Assembly: GCA_964627305.1 (NCBI GenBank)
Contig: CAZVHP010000005.1
Location: 62,001 to 126,000, forward strand
Direction: 5' to 3'
Source of the DNA: WJKG01 sp964627305
GTDB taxonomy: Bacteria > Zixibacteria > MSB-5A5 > GN15 > FEB-12
Length of the DNA stretch: 64,000 bases
Shown in pieces: positions 53,065 to 62,400 of the stretch. Position numbers and translations under genes: made by a program. Position 1 is the stretch's first letter, and each line of letters begins with the position of its first letter. The notes under the pieces are model-generated. The model was not told the origin of the DNA. It did no database searches and saw nothing but the letters and a program-made list of their open reading frames with translations.

Positions 53065-53829
53065 TTAGTAGGCACCGCCCATCTGGAGTTTCTCTTCGGT
53101 GTAGTCCGCTGGTATCTTGAATTTGTCTGCGGGGACATCCATCTTTTCGACACTGAGCAGTTCGGTTGTGGAAACAATCGTATCCTGCATGACAAGCGTC
53201 TTGTTGACACCCTTTACGGTCACTCCCTTTATCTTCCCCATCTCGATGGCGGCCTCATCAAATCCCGGAAACGAGGCCAACTGGGACCAGCTGGCATACG
53301 GAAGCAGCTCGTAGTTGATGTCTATCTCATCGGTGACCCACCACTCCATCTCGTTTCTGACCATTCCCATACTCATCAAGACGTTGTACTTCTTACACTT
53401 GAAACCGTTGATTTCCCTGGTTTCGTCGGTTGGGGTAACCTCGGCGGACAGACGCATACCGGTTTCCATCATCTGCCTGGTCTGCTCGGCGGCTTCCTTC
53501 CCGCTCTTCTGTTCTATCTCCTTAACCAGAGAATCGACAGCTCCCTTCAGCGGCATGGCCATCCAGACTTTCGGATTGTGACGGACCATCTTGACGGCTT
53601 CATCGCCGGAGGAGAAGAGAACGCTCAGCGTGTCACCCAAATCGCCCCGCATGTTACCACCGTCGAAGTAGTAAACATTCACAGTCTCGGACCGTGGCGC
53701 TTCACGTCCCATCATCTTGTGGGCTTCGGTAACAGACTTCACCTTCATAACGCTGCCCGCCTGAACAGCCAGCGGGAAGACGATCAACAGACATATGACC
53801 ACTAATGCGGTACGTGACAGGAAATTCAT
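53065..53829 (-). CDS. Secreted hypothetical protein (DUF4412-like)
   Basis: 254 aa from the ATG at 53829, with AAGGAG eight bases upstream; a GTG two codons earlier is too close to that site. It has a signal peptide ending near AVQAGS. The body resembles DUF4412-type periplasmic proteins: repeated strands such as EWWVTDEIDINYELLP and an ending with EKMDVPADKFKIPADYTEE, often seen in proteins that look like lipoprotein-handling or beta-barrel folds of unknown role. No catalytic motif is visible. It is transcribed alone, convergent with the 854-aa protein gene. Confidence 0.7.
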   Translation of the reverse strand: MNFLSRTALVVICLLIVFPLAVQAGSVMKVKSVTEAHKMMGREAPRSETVNVYYFDGGNMRGDLGDTLSVLFSSGDEAVKMVRHNPKVWMAMPLKGAVDSLVKEIEQKSGKEAAEQTRQMMETGMRLSAEVTPTDETREINGFKCKKYNVLMSMGMVRNEMEWWVTDEIDINYELLPYASWSQLASFPGFDEAAIEMGKIKGVTVKGVNKTLVMQDTIVSTTELLSVEKMDVPADKFKIPADYTEEKLQMGGAY

Positions 53830-54015
53830 AGACACTGCTCCTTCAGGTTATGTGTGCAGTCAGGTTTCTGCGTTGTTTCTTGTATGATCAGGATGTTTGT
53901 TAGTTCCGGGATCAAGAATCAACAAGGACTTCAAAGCTCCATAGTTCGTCTCGTAGATACGGGATTCTCTGCAAAGTGACAAGTCTTTTCTTGAATCGCT
54001 TCACCCCTGAGCATG

Positions 54016-54048
54016 GCAAAGCGGGACCGACCTTTCGGTCAGCCCCGC
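54016..54048 (-). terminator. Candidate terminator after the flavoprotein gene
   Basis: On the minus strand GCGGG pairs with CCCGC and the inner ACCGA with TCGGT, with a small bulge, followed by TTT. It is about 50 bases after the last gene of the Hdr/Tfr-like operon. Confidence 0.6.
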
Positions 54049-54096
54049 CACTGATGTCGGGTCAATGGTGCTTCCGCGATGCAGGTTATCTCAAGG

Positions 54097-55767
54097 CTAT
54101 CGTAGTGTACCCACGTAATGGGACGTAAGCTGCTTCTCACGCGTGCGCGGATCAGTGTAATCCGGCAAAATCATTGGCGATATGCGGTCGCCGTCGACTC
54201 CCGCGTCCTGGACCTCCTTGTTGTATTTGACAACATGGTCAAGCGTAAGCTTCCCATCGCGCGCGTTGTCCCGGGCGTACTCGCCCGCTGCTTTACCGGC
54301 AATCCGGCCGTAGACCATGATATCCAGCAGCGAATTGCCCATCAGGCGGTTCTCGCCGTGTATACCTCCGCCAACCTCACCAGCCACGAACAGGCCGGGG
54401 ATGGTGGTTTCGCCAGTGCTTCGAAAATCAAGCCCGCCATTCTGGTAATGAAGGGTCGGATAGATGAGCATTGGCTCTTTCGCGATATCGATCCCGAACC
54501 GCTCATACAGGATGTGTTTGCCCGGGAACTCCTTCTCAACCGTGCCCTCTCCCTGGAGCATGTCGATCATCGGTGAATCCAGCCAGATACCCAGTTTCCC
54601 GGTAGGTGTCGGGACACCCTTGCCGTTGACTACGCATTCCTTAATGATGGCGGCGGCCTCGATGTCGCGCGGCTCGCGCTCGTTGACGAACTGCTCACCA
54701 TCGATATTGACCAGATTGGCGCCGGAACCGCGGAACTTCTCGGTGATCAGGATTCCTTCGGCCTGCTCCGGGAAGACAATTCCGGTCGGGTGGTACTGCA
54801 CGGTATGCAGGAAGCAGATTCCCAGCCCGGCGCGATACCCCATGACGATACCATCGGCTGTGGCGCCGTAGTGATTGGTTGTCATGAAGCCCTGAATATG
54901 CAGGCGGCCGCAGCCGCCGGTGGCCACCACGACGCTCTTGGCCTTGACGACCGTGTACTCCTCGGTCTCCATGTTGTAAAGGACCGCACCAGCACAGTGA
55001 CCGTGCTCGTTAAGGACAAGCTCGACCGCTGGGGAAAACTCGACCACCTGAATATCTGCAATTCGATTGCGGGCCTCATCGCGAACCGTGCGCATCATCT
55101 CGGCGCCGGTGATATCGGCAGCAAAATGCATGCGCTTGCGCGAGGTTCCGCCGCCATGGATGGTCTTCATGGTGCCATCGGGCCACTTGCTGAAGTTGCA
55201 GCCAAGACTCTCCAGCCAACGTATGGCATCAGGGGCCTTAAGCGCCAGGGTCTCCACAAGTTCCGGTACATTCTTGAAGTGACCGCCCCCCATGATGTCC
55301 AGATAGTGAAAATAGGGCGAATCCTTGTGCCCTTTGTCAGCAGCCTGAATACCGCCCTCGGCCATCATTGTGTTCGCATCGCCATGACGCAGCTTGGTCG
55401 CTATGATCACTTTCTGCCCCTGCTCCTGGGCCAGAAGCGCGGCGGCTGTGCCCGCTCCCCCACCACCGATCACAAGCACGTCGGTTTCGTATTCAACCCG
55501 GGACAGGTCGATCTTCTCCGGCTCTACCCGGCTGCGGGCCTCCAGCAGGTCAGCCATTTCGTGGGCGACAGCGTAACCCTTGCTGGGACCGACCTTGAGT
55601 TCGCGACGTCCTTCTTCTTTGACATCGGGATGGTATTTGAGCATTTCCTCGCGCTCATCCAGCGACAGAAACGGCACTTCCTCGTTCTTCTTCTTGCGCT
55701 CAACACGTACCGCGCGGGTCGCCTCGACTTTCTTGATGAGCTGCTTGAGTTCCTCGGGATATGGCAT
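54097..55767 (-). CDS. Fumarate reductase/succinate dehydrogenase flavoprotein subunit (TfrA-like)
   Basis: 556 aa. The FAD dinucleotide motif VLVIGGGGAGTAAA is at 97-110, followed by the FAD-linking-type region GGIQAADKGHKDS, the substrate segment HPTGIVFPEQ and GEVGGGIHGENRLMGNS. The first 92 residues are a charged helical extension not present in classic SdhA/FrdA. The partner genes are a 2Fe-2S/4Fe-4S subunit and HdrB/HdrC-like proteins, with no SdhC/SdhD membrane anchor, which resembles the soluble thiol:fumarate reductase of methanogens. Reaction and electron donor are inferred. Confidence 0.85.
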   Translation of the reverse strand: MPYPEELKQLIKKVEATRAVRVERKKKNEEVPFLSLDEREEMLKYHPDVKEEGRRELKVGPSKGYAVAHEMADLLEARSRVEPEKIDLSRVEYETDVLVIGGGGAGTAAALLAQEQGQKVIIATKLRHGDANTMMAEGGIQAADKGHKDSPYFHYLDIMGGGHFKNVPELVETLALKAPDAIRWLESLGCNFSKWPDGTMKTIHGGGTSRKRMHFAADITGAEMMRTVRDEARNRIADIQVVEFSPAVELVLNEHGHCAGAVLYNMETEEYTVVKAKSVVVATGGCGRLHIQGFMTTNHYGATADGIVMGYRAGLGICFLHTVQYHPTGIVFPEQAEGILITEKFRGSGANLVNIDGEQFVNEREPRDIEAAAIIKECVVNGKGVPTPTGKLGIWLDSPMIDMLQGEGTVEKEFPGKHILYERFGIDIAKEPMLIYPTLHYQNGGLDFRSTGETTIPGLFVAGEVGGGIHGENRLMGNSLLDIMVYGRIAGKAAGEYARDNARDGKLTLDHVVKYNKEVQDAGVDGDRISPMILPDYTDPRTREKQLTSHYVGTLR

Positions 55768-55799
55768 AGTCTAACCTCGTTTTCGAATCGCTGAACGGC

Positions 55800-56558
55800 T
55801 TACAGGTAACTTCTGTCCTGCGGGGTCCAATCCTCACCGGCTGTGGCCGGCTCCATCTCACGCTCCTGATAGGTCTTCCGAAGAGCCTGAAGGTCCATTC
55901 CCTTCAGCTCTGCCAGCCCCTTATCGTAGCGCCCGGCCTCGATATTGGCGCACATAGTCTTCAGATGCTCCGCCTTCGGCGTCAGGTAAGCACCGTTGAG
56001 CCGGCGCGCCAATTGCGCAATATGATACTGCGGCAGTTCTCCCATACAGCGACTGGCGCACAGGCCGCACTGGATGCAGTCAAAAGATATCTCTGCCGCT
56101 GCCTTGATGTCGCCGCGCTTGAGCGCCGCAATGTAATCCATTACCTGAACGTCCATTGGACACACCTTGGTACAGGCATTGCAGGCGACACAGCGGAACA
56201 GCTCGGGGTACAGCCGGTTGATCTCATCGGGCGTGCCCGTCAGTTCGGCGAAATCATAGGTGGCCCGGTTGGCAGGATAGAACGGGATCTGGGTCAGGTA
56301 CATCTCCGGCTCGACGACCGTCTGGCAGGCCAGTCCGGTGTAGATCTTGTAGTCACCGGGCTTGCGGTACACGGTGCTGCAGGCGCCACAGACACCGCCA
56401 CGGCAGCCGCAGCCGCGAATATACTTGTACCCGGCGTATTCGATCGCTTTCATGATGGTCAGCGTGGCCGGGACTTCATAACGCTTCCCCATGACGTATA
56501 TGGGGACCATCTTCGTCTCGACGGTTGCTGTTGATTCTTCTTGTGGTACAACGCTCAT
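55800..56558 (-). CDS. Iron-sulfur subunit, succinate dehydrogenase/TfrB N-terminal type
   Basis: 252 aa. The N-terminal 2Fe-2S domain has Cys50, Cys52, Cys57, Cys60 and Cys78 (RGCGCRGGVCGAC and LACQT). Two 4Fe-4S sites follow in CVACNACTKVCP and CIQCGLCASRC, the order seen in FrdB/SdhB and in the N-terminal half of methanogen TfrB. The HdrB-type CCG half that is fused in TfrB is here the separate gene immediately upstream. It should carry electrons between the Hdr-like proteins and the flavoprotein. Confidence 0.87.
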   Translation of the reverse strand: MSVVPQEESTATVETKMVPIYVMGKRYEVPATLTIMKAIEYAGYKYIRGCGCRGGVCGACSTVYRKPGDYKIYTGLACQTVVEPEMYLTQIPFYPANRATYDFAELTGTPDEINRLYPELFRCVACNACTKVCPMDVQVMDYIAALKRGDIKAAAEISFDCIQCGLCASRCMGELPQYHIAQLARRLNGAYLTPKAEHLKTMCANIEAGRYDKGLAELKGMDLQALRKTYQEREMEPATAGEDWTPQDRSYL

Positions 56559-56622
56559 CTTGACCTCACCAAGCTATAGAAAAATGACTCGTTAGCACTT
56601 TCACACTACTCGACGGTGCCGC

Positions 56623-57504
56623 TCAGCCGGCAACCAGATTCTTCGCTTTGAGCAACTGCACTGAGCTTTCTCGGTTCAATTCGAAATGGCACTCCTCGAT
56701 CGGGATGCCCATAGCGATTGCCATCAGTTGCGTGAAATAGTATATGGGGACTTCTTTCGCGCCCTCGTATTGCTGCAACATCTTGTCCTGACGTTTACTC
56801 ATGTTGTAGTCACACAGCGGACATGTCAGGGCCAGCGCCTCGGCACCGTGAGCGGTAGCATCCGAGAGGATATCGTGTGACACTTTCAAGGCTGCCTCGG
56901 GATTGCCGAGCACCTGATACGCGCCGCAGCACTGGATGGCACCGGGGAAATCGACTGCCTCGGCCCCAAGTGCCTGCAGAAAGTCATGCATCACTTCCGG
57001 CTTGTCGACCCGATCGATGGCGATTTCCTTCGGACGCAGAAGGGTGCAGCCGTAGTATGGTGCCACCTTCAAACCCGCGAGTGGCCGGGTTACCTTCTCT
57101 TTAACCCTGTCCCAACCGACCTCATCGCGCAGGAAATCCAGGAAGTGCAGGACCTCAACACCACCGGTGTAGTCCGGTTCTTCATCCATGAAGTCGTTGA
57201 TAGTCTTTCGCTTTTCTTCATCCGTGCGCATCAGTTCATTGGCTCGGGCCAGCGTGTTGTAGCACATGGAACACAACGTGATCACTTTGTCATGGCCTGC
57301 CTGTTGAACTCGGACCAGGTCCCTGACCGGGGCCACAACATGGATCAAATCGTCATCGGCCAGCGAATACACAGCGCCGCAGCAATTCCAGCGCACAAGC
57401 TCCTCGAACTCGATTCCGAGCGCAGTCATACAGGCCAGTGCCGAGGTTTCCAGGCTCTTGCCCTTGGTTTTCAGTGTGCATCCGGGATAGTAAGCAATCT
57501 TCAT
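56623..57504 (-). CDS. Heterodisulfide reductase subunit B-like protein (two CCG domains)
   Basis: 293 aa with two CCG (DUF224) domains. The signature cysteines are in WNCCGAVYS plus the upstream YYPGCTLKTKG, and in IQCCGAYQV plus APYYGCTLLRP, with extra cysteines in LCSMCYN and CPLCDYN. In HdrB these bind noncubane 4Fe-4S clusters that reduce disulfides. Nothing indicates a CoM/CoB substrate, so another thiol/disulfide pair or a quinone-like donor is possible. It begins seven bases after hdrC. Confidence 0.87.
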   Translation of the reverse strand: MKIAYYPGCTLKTKGKSLETSALACMTALGIEFEELVRWNCCGAVYSLADDDLIHVVAPVRDLVRVQQAGHDKVITLCSMCYNTLARANELMRTDEEKRKTINDFMDEEPDYTGGVEVLHFLDFLRDEVGWDRVKEKVTRPLAGLKVAPYYGCTLLRPKEIAIDRVDKPEVMHDFLQALGAEAVDFPGAIQCCGAYQVLGNPEAALKVSHDILSDATAHGAEALALTCPLCDYNMSKRQDKMLQQYEGAKEVPIYYFTQLMAIAMGIPIEECHFELNRESSVQLLKAKNLVAG

Positions 57505-57511
57505 AGCAACC

Positions 57512-57919
57512 TCACGATGTCAGCTTCCGAAAACCGGAAACCATAGCCAACTGTGGCATCTCGGTAATGTCTTCCGGCTGCAGGTTCGATGGTTCGATTT
57601 CGTTGACGTTGCGGCGCAGTTTGACCAGCCGCACGGATTCCATGATTTTGGCGATATCCAGCCCTCGCGGACAACGAACCATACACGTATGACAGGACGC
57701 GCACACAAAAGGTGTTTTGGCCGCATCGAGAGCATCGGCTTGCCCGAATTGAATCAGGGCCATCACCTGGCGCGGCATCAGGTCCAGATGCTCAGTCATG
57801 GGACACGAACCGGAACATGTGCCGCACTGGAAACACTGCTGGAAGTTTTGGCCACTGATCTCTCCGATCTTCCGGCGGAACCGATCATCGATGGTCTTCA
57901 GTGAAATCTCGCGTGCCAT
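57512..57919 (-). CDS. Heterodisulfide reductase subunit C-like 4Fe-4S protein
   Basis: 135 aa from the ATG at 57919, which has AGGGG five bases upstream; an earlier ATG has none. Two 4Fe-4S motifs are visible: CFQCGTCSGSCP (about residues 30-41) and CASCHTCMVRCPRG (about 73-86), the ferredoxin-like layout of HdrC. It would pass electrons to the HdrB-like partner. It is first in the operon and has the promoter and hairpin leader described upstream. Confidence 0.87.
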   Translation of the reverse strand: MAREISLKTIDDRFRRKIGEISGQNFQQCFQCGTCSGSCPMTEHLDLMPRQVMALIQFGQADALDAAKTPFVCASCHTCMVRCPRGLDIAKIMESVRLVKLRRNVNEIEPSNLQPEDITEMPQLAMVSGFRKLTS

Positions 57920-57991
57920 TGGTTCCCCTTGAGCCATTGGTTTCTATTCTGTTGTCATCACTCTCTTGAGCGCATAACGATCGTCCCGGGA

Positions 57992-58024
57992 AAGAAGAAC
58001 ATAGGCCACAAACGGGTTCTTCTT
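57992..58024 (-). promoter_or_regulatory. Leader hairpin of the hdrC operon
   Basis: AAGAAGAAC and GTTCTTCTT form a perfect 9-bp inverted repeat with a 15-base loop in the transcribed leader, about 70 bases before the hdrC start codon. It could be an operator, an RNA-stability element or a regulator site. There is no T-run, so it is not a simple terminator. Confidence 0.5.
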
Positions 58025-58063
58025 GTGAAAATCATCACATGACCGAGGTCGAACGTTCCAGTT

Positions 58064-58092
58064 TATATACATAGTCAGTACGTAAAACACAA
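58064..58092 (-). promoter_or_regulatory. Promoter of the hdrC-hdrB-tfrB-tfrA operon
   Basis: On the minus strand TTGTGT (58087-58092) and TATATA (58064-58069) are 17 bases apart, in a locally AT-rich segment. It gives a leader of about 140 bases before hdrC. Confidence 0.6.
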
Positions 58093-58247
58093 CTTGTTTG
58101 CGAATTTTTTCACGAGATTTTCTATCATCGGGTCCTCAGCCGGGTTCGCAACGAGGCCCCGGAGGCCTCAGGAGACTCGCACAGGGCTTGCCTTGGCAGC
58201 GGAGGACGATTTCCCCAGCTTGGGCAGCATTTTGTGCAACAAAACTG
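58093..58247. other. Divergent intergenic core between the hdrC and rpmG promoters
   Basis: About 155 bases with no gene. A short GC palindrome, GAGGCC/GGCCTC (58153-58169), is the only structure noted. Confidence 0.3.
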
Positions 58248-58276
58248 TTGTCTTTCCGACAATAATCGTGTATAGT
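58248..58276 (+). promoter_or_regulatory. Promoter of rpmG-rpmB
   Basis: TTGTCT (58248-58253) and TATAGT (58271-58276) with 17-base spacing on the plus strand, about 67 bases before rpmG. A direct repeat of TTGACAGGA just before the ribosome-binding site lies in the leader. Confidence 0.65.
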
Positions 58277-58343
58277 TTAAGGCTCTACCCCGGTAGTTCG
58301 GGGGCAGTTGTGTGATTGACAGGATTTTGACAGGAGATGCATC

Positions 58344-58508
58344 GTGGCCAAGAAAGGTGATGTTCGGGTAAAGATCAAGTTGCGCAGTACGGAGAGCCCG
58401 TACACATACATTACAACCAAGAACAAGCGCAACAACCCGGATCGGATGGAGATAAAGAAGTACGACCCGATCCTTAAGAAGCATGTCCCGTTCAAGGAAA
58501 CCCGGTAG
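58344..58508 (+). CDS. rpmG: 50S ribosomal protein L33
   Basis: 54 aa starting at GTG with AGGAG seven bases upstream. The L33 core is clear (KIKLRSTESPYTYITTKNKR, then PDRMEIKKYDPILKKHVPF). All cysteines of the zinc-ribbon form are missing, so it is the zinc-free C-minus type. It is cotranscribed with rpmB, which follows after 23 bases. Confidence 0.95.
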   Translation: MAKKGDVRVKIKLRSTESPYTYITTKNKRNNPDRMEIKKYDPILKKHVPFKETR

Positions 58509-58531
58509 CAGGATAGCAGGAGCAAGAGAAT

Positions 58532-58771
58532 ATGTCACGCCGTTGCCAGATAACCGGAAAGAGCCCCAATCGCGCTCATAATATATCACACGCTCACAAT
58601 ATCACGAAGCGTCGTCAGTTCGTCAACCTGCAGACCAAACGCGTGTATGTTCCTGAGTTGGGCCGATCGGTCCGTCTCCGCCTGTCGACCACTGCCCTGC
58701 GGAGTATTCACAAGACCGGATTCATGCGATACCTGAAGAAGAATGGATTAACCCTGCGGGACGTGCTGTAG
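58532..58771 (+). CDS. rpmB: 50S ribosomal protein L28
   Basis: 79 aa of the L28 family: MSRRCQITGKSPNRAHNISHA, with the basic KRRQFVNLQTKRVYVPELGR and the C-terminal ALRSIHKTGFMRYL. Only one Cys is present, so it lacks a zinc site. Paired with rpmG, as in many bacteria, and followed by a strong terminator. Confidence 0.95.
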   Translation: MSRRCQITGKSPNRAHNISHAHNITKRRQFVNLQTKRVYVPELGRSVRLRLSTTALRSIHKTGFMRYLKKNGLTLRDVL

Positions 58772-58813
58772 GGCTATCGCTCGGTTCATCGGGAAAGAGC
58801 CAAGTCTATTACA

Positions 58814-58843
58814 AGCCGAGCTTGCATGCAAGCCCGGCTTTTT
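58814..58843 (+). terminator. Intrinsic terminator after rpmB
   Basis: AGCCG-GCTTG pairs with CAAGC-CGGCT (one A-C mismatch between the two 5-bp blocks) around a CATG loop, then five T. It is 43 bases after the rpmB stop. Confidence 0.85.
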
Positions 58844-58890
58844 GCATAGCCGGACGGCCCAGCCCCACCTGGTACGCTCTGACGTTGTGC

Positions 58891-59259
58891 TCAGGTGTCG
58901 GTGCGGGAGTGCCTGTCATAGAGAGTGCGCCGGGTTTTCTTCATCCTAACTCGCAGGGAGTTATATCGATAGATGCCAATGGCCTGCGTCGCAATGGCCA
59001 GTGGTACGAAAGCCCAGCCAATGATTTCCAGCAACAGTGAATCGAAGAACTTAATGAAGGTCACGCCGGCGACAAACATGGTCAGGGCAGTACGCAAGTA
59101 GGCCAGAAAGGTCCGCTGATTGGCCAGCGTCACGCGAAAGAGACCGTCGCGGTCATGGGCCAGACCGCGCACGCGTATCTTTGGCCCGAGTGAGTCGGCC
59201 GGTGGCGGGCCGGCCTCGGGGGCTTTATCGCCGGACTGCATTTCCTGGTTCAGGGGCAT
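58891..59259 (-). CDS. DUF202 family membrane protein
   Basis: 122 aa from the ATG at 59259, which has a perfect AAGGAG. A charged, Pro-rich N-terminus of about 35 residues is followed by the DUF202 signature RVTLANQRTFLAYLRTAL and two hydrophobic segments, then a basic C-terminus (RVRMKKTRRTLYDRHSR). DUF202 proteins are small inner-membrane proteins, some linked to the VTC phosphate machinery in fungi; the bacterial role is unknown. It faces the end of rpmB and stands alone. Confidence 0.8.
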   Translation of the reverse strand: MPLNQEMQSGDKAPEAGPPPADSLGPKIRVRGLAHDRDGLFRVTLANQRTFLAYLRTALTMFVAGVTFIKFFDSLLLEIIGWAFVPLAIATQAIGIYRYNSLRVRMKKTRRTLYDRHSRTDT

Positions 59260-59443
59260 TGCTACTCCTTTTGGTCCGCATGAGTGCAGCATCCGGCCAT
59301 CGCCGGAGGCACTCCATATAATATCGACGCCTCGAAAACAATGATAACCCTGCCGGGCGCCTACCTGTTCCACGCGGCAGAAATTGACTTTTGGCAGTTT
59401 TCTGATATATTTTCTTTAAGTCAAGATTTTATGGGGACTTACC

Positions 59444-62400
59444 GTGACGTACGCACGCTGTGCACTTCTTCTTTCGCTATTGGTCGGTGTCTTGGTCGGT
59501 TGCGCTGCTGACGAGGGTGTGGAGCCGGCGATTGTCGCTGTTGTGACTCCGGAGGAGCCTTCGATTCTTCCATACCGTTTCTCGCTGGTCAGGCAGGACG
59601 TTGTTGGCGACCAGGATGGCCGGGCGACTCGTGGTCAAATCATCGCCGTTGACCCGGATCGCATGTGCAGCGGCGGCGCAATATACCTTATCGACAACTG
59701 GCGTCCGGGTTCGGGGCTCTCCTCGGCGATCTTCCACCACGACCGTCAGATGCAGACGGCCCAGGCACACCTGCACATACCGACCCTGAGAATCCAGGAT
59801 CATTTGGTGCACGATTTCGATGGTGATGGCGTGTGTGACCTTGCTCTCACCTACGTCACCCGGGACAGCCTGTGGCTGCACGTCGTCTCGCCCGTACATT
59901 CCACCCTGTTTCGGCTGTTGCTGACAACCGGTGTGGACCTTGACGGCGACGGTACATGGGATGGTGGCAGTGATCTGATCGACCTGATCGATGTTGACGG
60001 GGACGGCTCATCCGAATTGTTGATTGGCTGCGATGTCAGCTATGATCTGTATCCGCGTCAGTTGGTCTGTGTTGATCTGACCGAGCAGTCCATTCGCTGG
60101 CGCTTCGACATTGCCAACATTGTTGGTCAGCAGTTGCGGGTACTGACTCATCCCCGAACCGGGGAACCGGTACTCATCGTGCCATTGCAGTCAAAAGGCA
60201 ACGCCGCTGTCACCGCAATCATGGCCGACACAGCCTCGTACGTGGCGGCGCTTGACGCTGACGGTGAGTTGCTGTGGTATCGTCAGGTCGGCGCCGTGTT
60301 CGAACCGGCCACGACCATGTATGCAGACTGGGATGGCGACGGCCTCGAAGATGTCTACATTCCCAGACACCTCCGCCTCGATCCGAGCCATTCGGACAAA
60401 GCATGCGGCTCTGATGTCCTGATATTGAACGCTGCCGGAGACGTGCTCGATTCGGTAGTAATCGACACAGTCGAGCTGGCTGTCTGGACAGCGTCGGGCG
60501 ACCTCAATAATGACGGGCGACCGGAGTTCGTCCACCGCCTCAGCGACGACCGGCTCCAGGTTTTCAATGAGCGGCTGGAACGGGTGCGCTCGGTAAGACT
60601 GCCGACCCGCATAAGCAGTCCCATGCCGATCCATGACGTCACCGGCACGGGTACACGCCACTTGCTGGTATCCACGGCCGACCGCGGCCTCTGGCTGTTT
60701 GACGACCGACTCAGCGTGGTAGCGTATCTCGAGAACGCCCCGGGGGCTGTGGTCGGCTGGGCGACACCGACCGATGACAAGCCCGGCTTCTCGCTGATTC
60801 TGGCTAACCGGGATCGCACAGAGCTGTTCCTGTACGAACTGCGACCGTCCGGGCCGGTGAATTTTGTTCTGAGGCATCCCTGGCTGACGTTCTTCGCTAT
60901 CACGATTCCTCTGACTTTGTCGGTCATTCTGCTGCTTCTATCGTGGCGACGAACCCGTCGGCAGAACCGTGTCATCAGTAATCAGCGGGATGCACTCAAT
61001 GACACCATTGATCGCTTGACACGCACCCAGGCCCGATTGGTTGAAGCGGAGAAGCTTACCGACGCTCTGAGGGCGCTCGAGGTAAGCGAGGAGAACTTCC
61101 GTAATCTGGCAGAGCATGCGCTCCAGGGTATTCTGGTGTATCAGGATGAGCGCATCGTTTTTGTCAACCGAGCCGCCTGCAGTTTGTTGGGGCGCTCTGA
61201 GCAGACCATGACGAGCATGACGATTCGCGAGTTCTTTCAGAAGGTCGTGGCTCCGGAGTACCGCGATATGCTCATGGAACGTTTCAGGGCGCGGATGGCC
61301 GGTGACAGCGAGCCGGCCCACTATGAATCAAGAGTCATTACGGCCGCGGGGGAGTCGCGCTGGGTGGAAGTCTATGCTGCACGAGTCATGTTCCATGGAA
61401 ACCCGGCAGTGCACATTGCCCTCGCCGACATCACAGAACGCAAGTTGGCCGAGATGGCCCTTCGTGATCGTGAACAGCATTACCGTCTGCTGGTCAACGG
61501 CGTGCGCGCGCTGATAGGACAGGTTGCCCGGGACGGCACGGTGGAATTCGTCAACGAGCCGGGGGCAGCGACGATAGGACTTCCGGCCGACCAGATCATT
61601 GGCAGAAACATCCGTGAGTTGTTTCCCCCGGAGTCAGCTGAGAATCAGATGGAGAATCTGAAGCGAATCATGACCACCGGCAAGGAGGAGTTGATCCACG
61701 AAACCCTGATTCTGCAAGGTGAGCTGCGGCGATATCTTTCTGTCATCAGGCCAGTCACCGATGCAGCCGGGCGACCGCGCGCTATCCTTGTTATTGGCAC
61801 CGATGTGTCTGACATGTACCAGACCGAACTGGCTCTCAAAGAGGAGCGGGATTTCGTTCGGTCTCTGCTTGACACAGCGACAAGCCTCATTGTCACACTC
61901 GACAAGGACGCGTGTATTACTGAATTCAACCCTGAGTGTGAACGTGTCACCGGCTACAAGCGCGAGGAGGTTCTCGGTCAGCACTGGCCGTCGCTGTTCC
62001 TTCCCGAGGATATGCGTCGAGAGGCTCCGGAGGATTTCGTGCAGTGGGTTCGAGATAACCCGCGCGGGATTTACGAAGGCCGTATTGTCACTCGTTACGG
62101 CAATGAGCGTACTATGCTGTGGTCCATTTCTGCCATTATCCCCGACGACTCTGATCACCTTGTCGCCCTTGCGGTAGGCCAGGACATCACCGACCGCAAG
62201 GCCGCTGAGCAGGCCTTGCGCGAAAGCGAGGAGCGTTACCGTCTCCTGGTCCATAATGTCCGGGCAGGTATTGCGCTGGTTGATCGCGAAGGGCAGTTCC
62301 TGTTCATCAATGAGGTCGGCGCCAAAGCACATGGGAAGCCGGCGGAGCAGCTTGTGGGTAAGACCATGCACGAGTTGTTCCCGCACGAATTGGCGAACTA

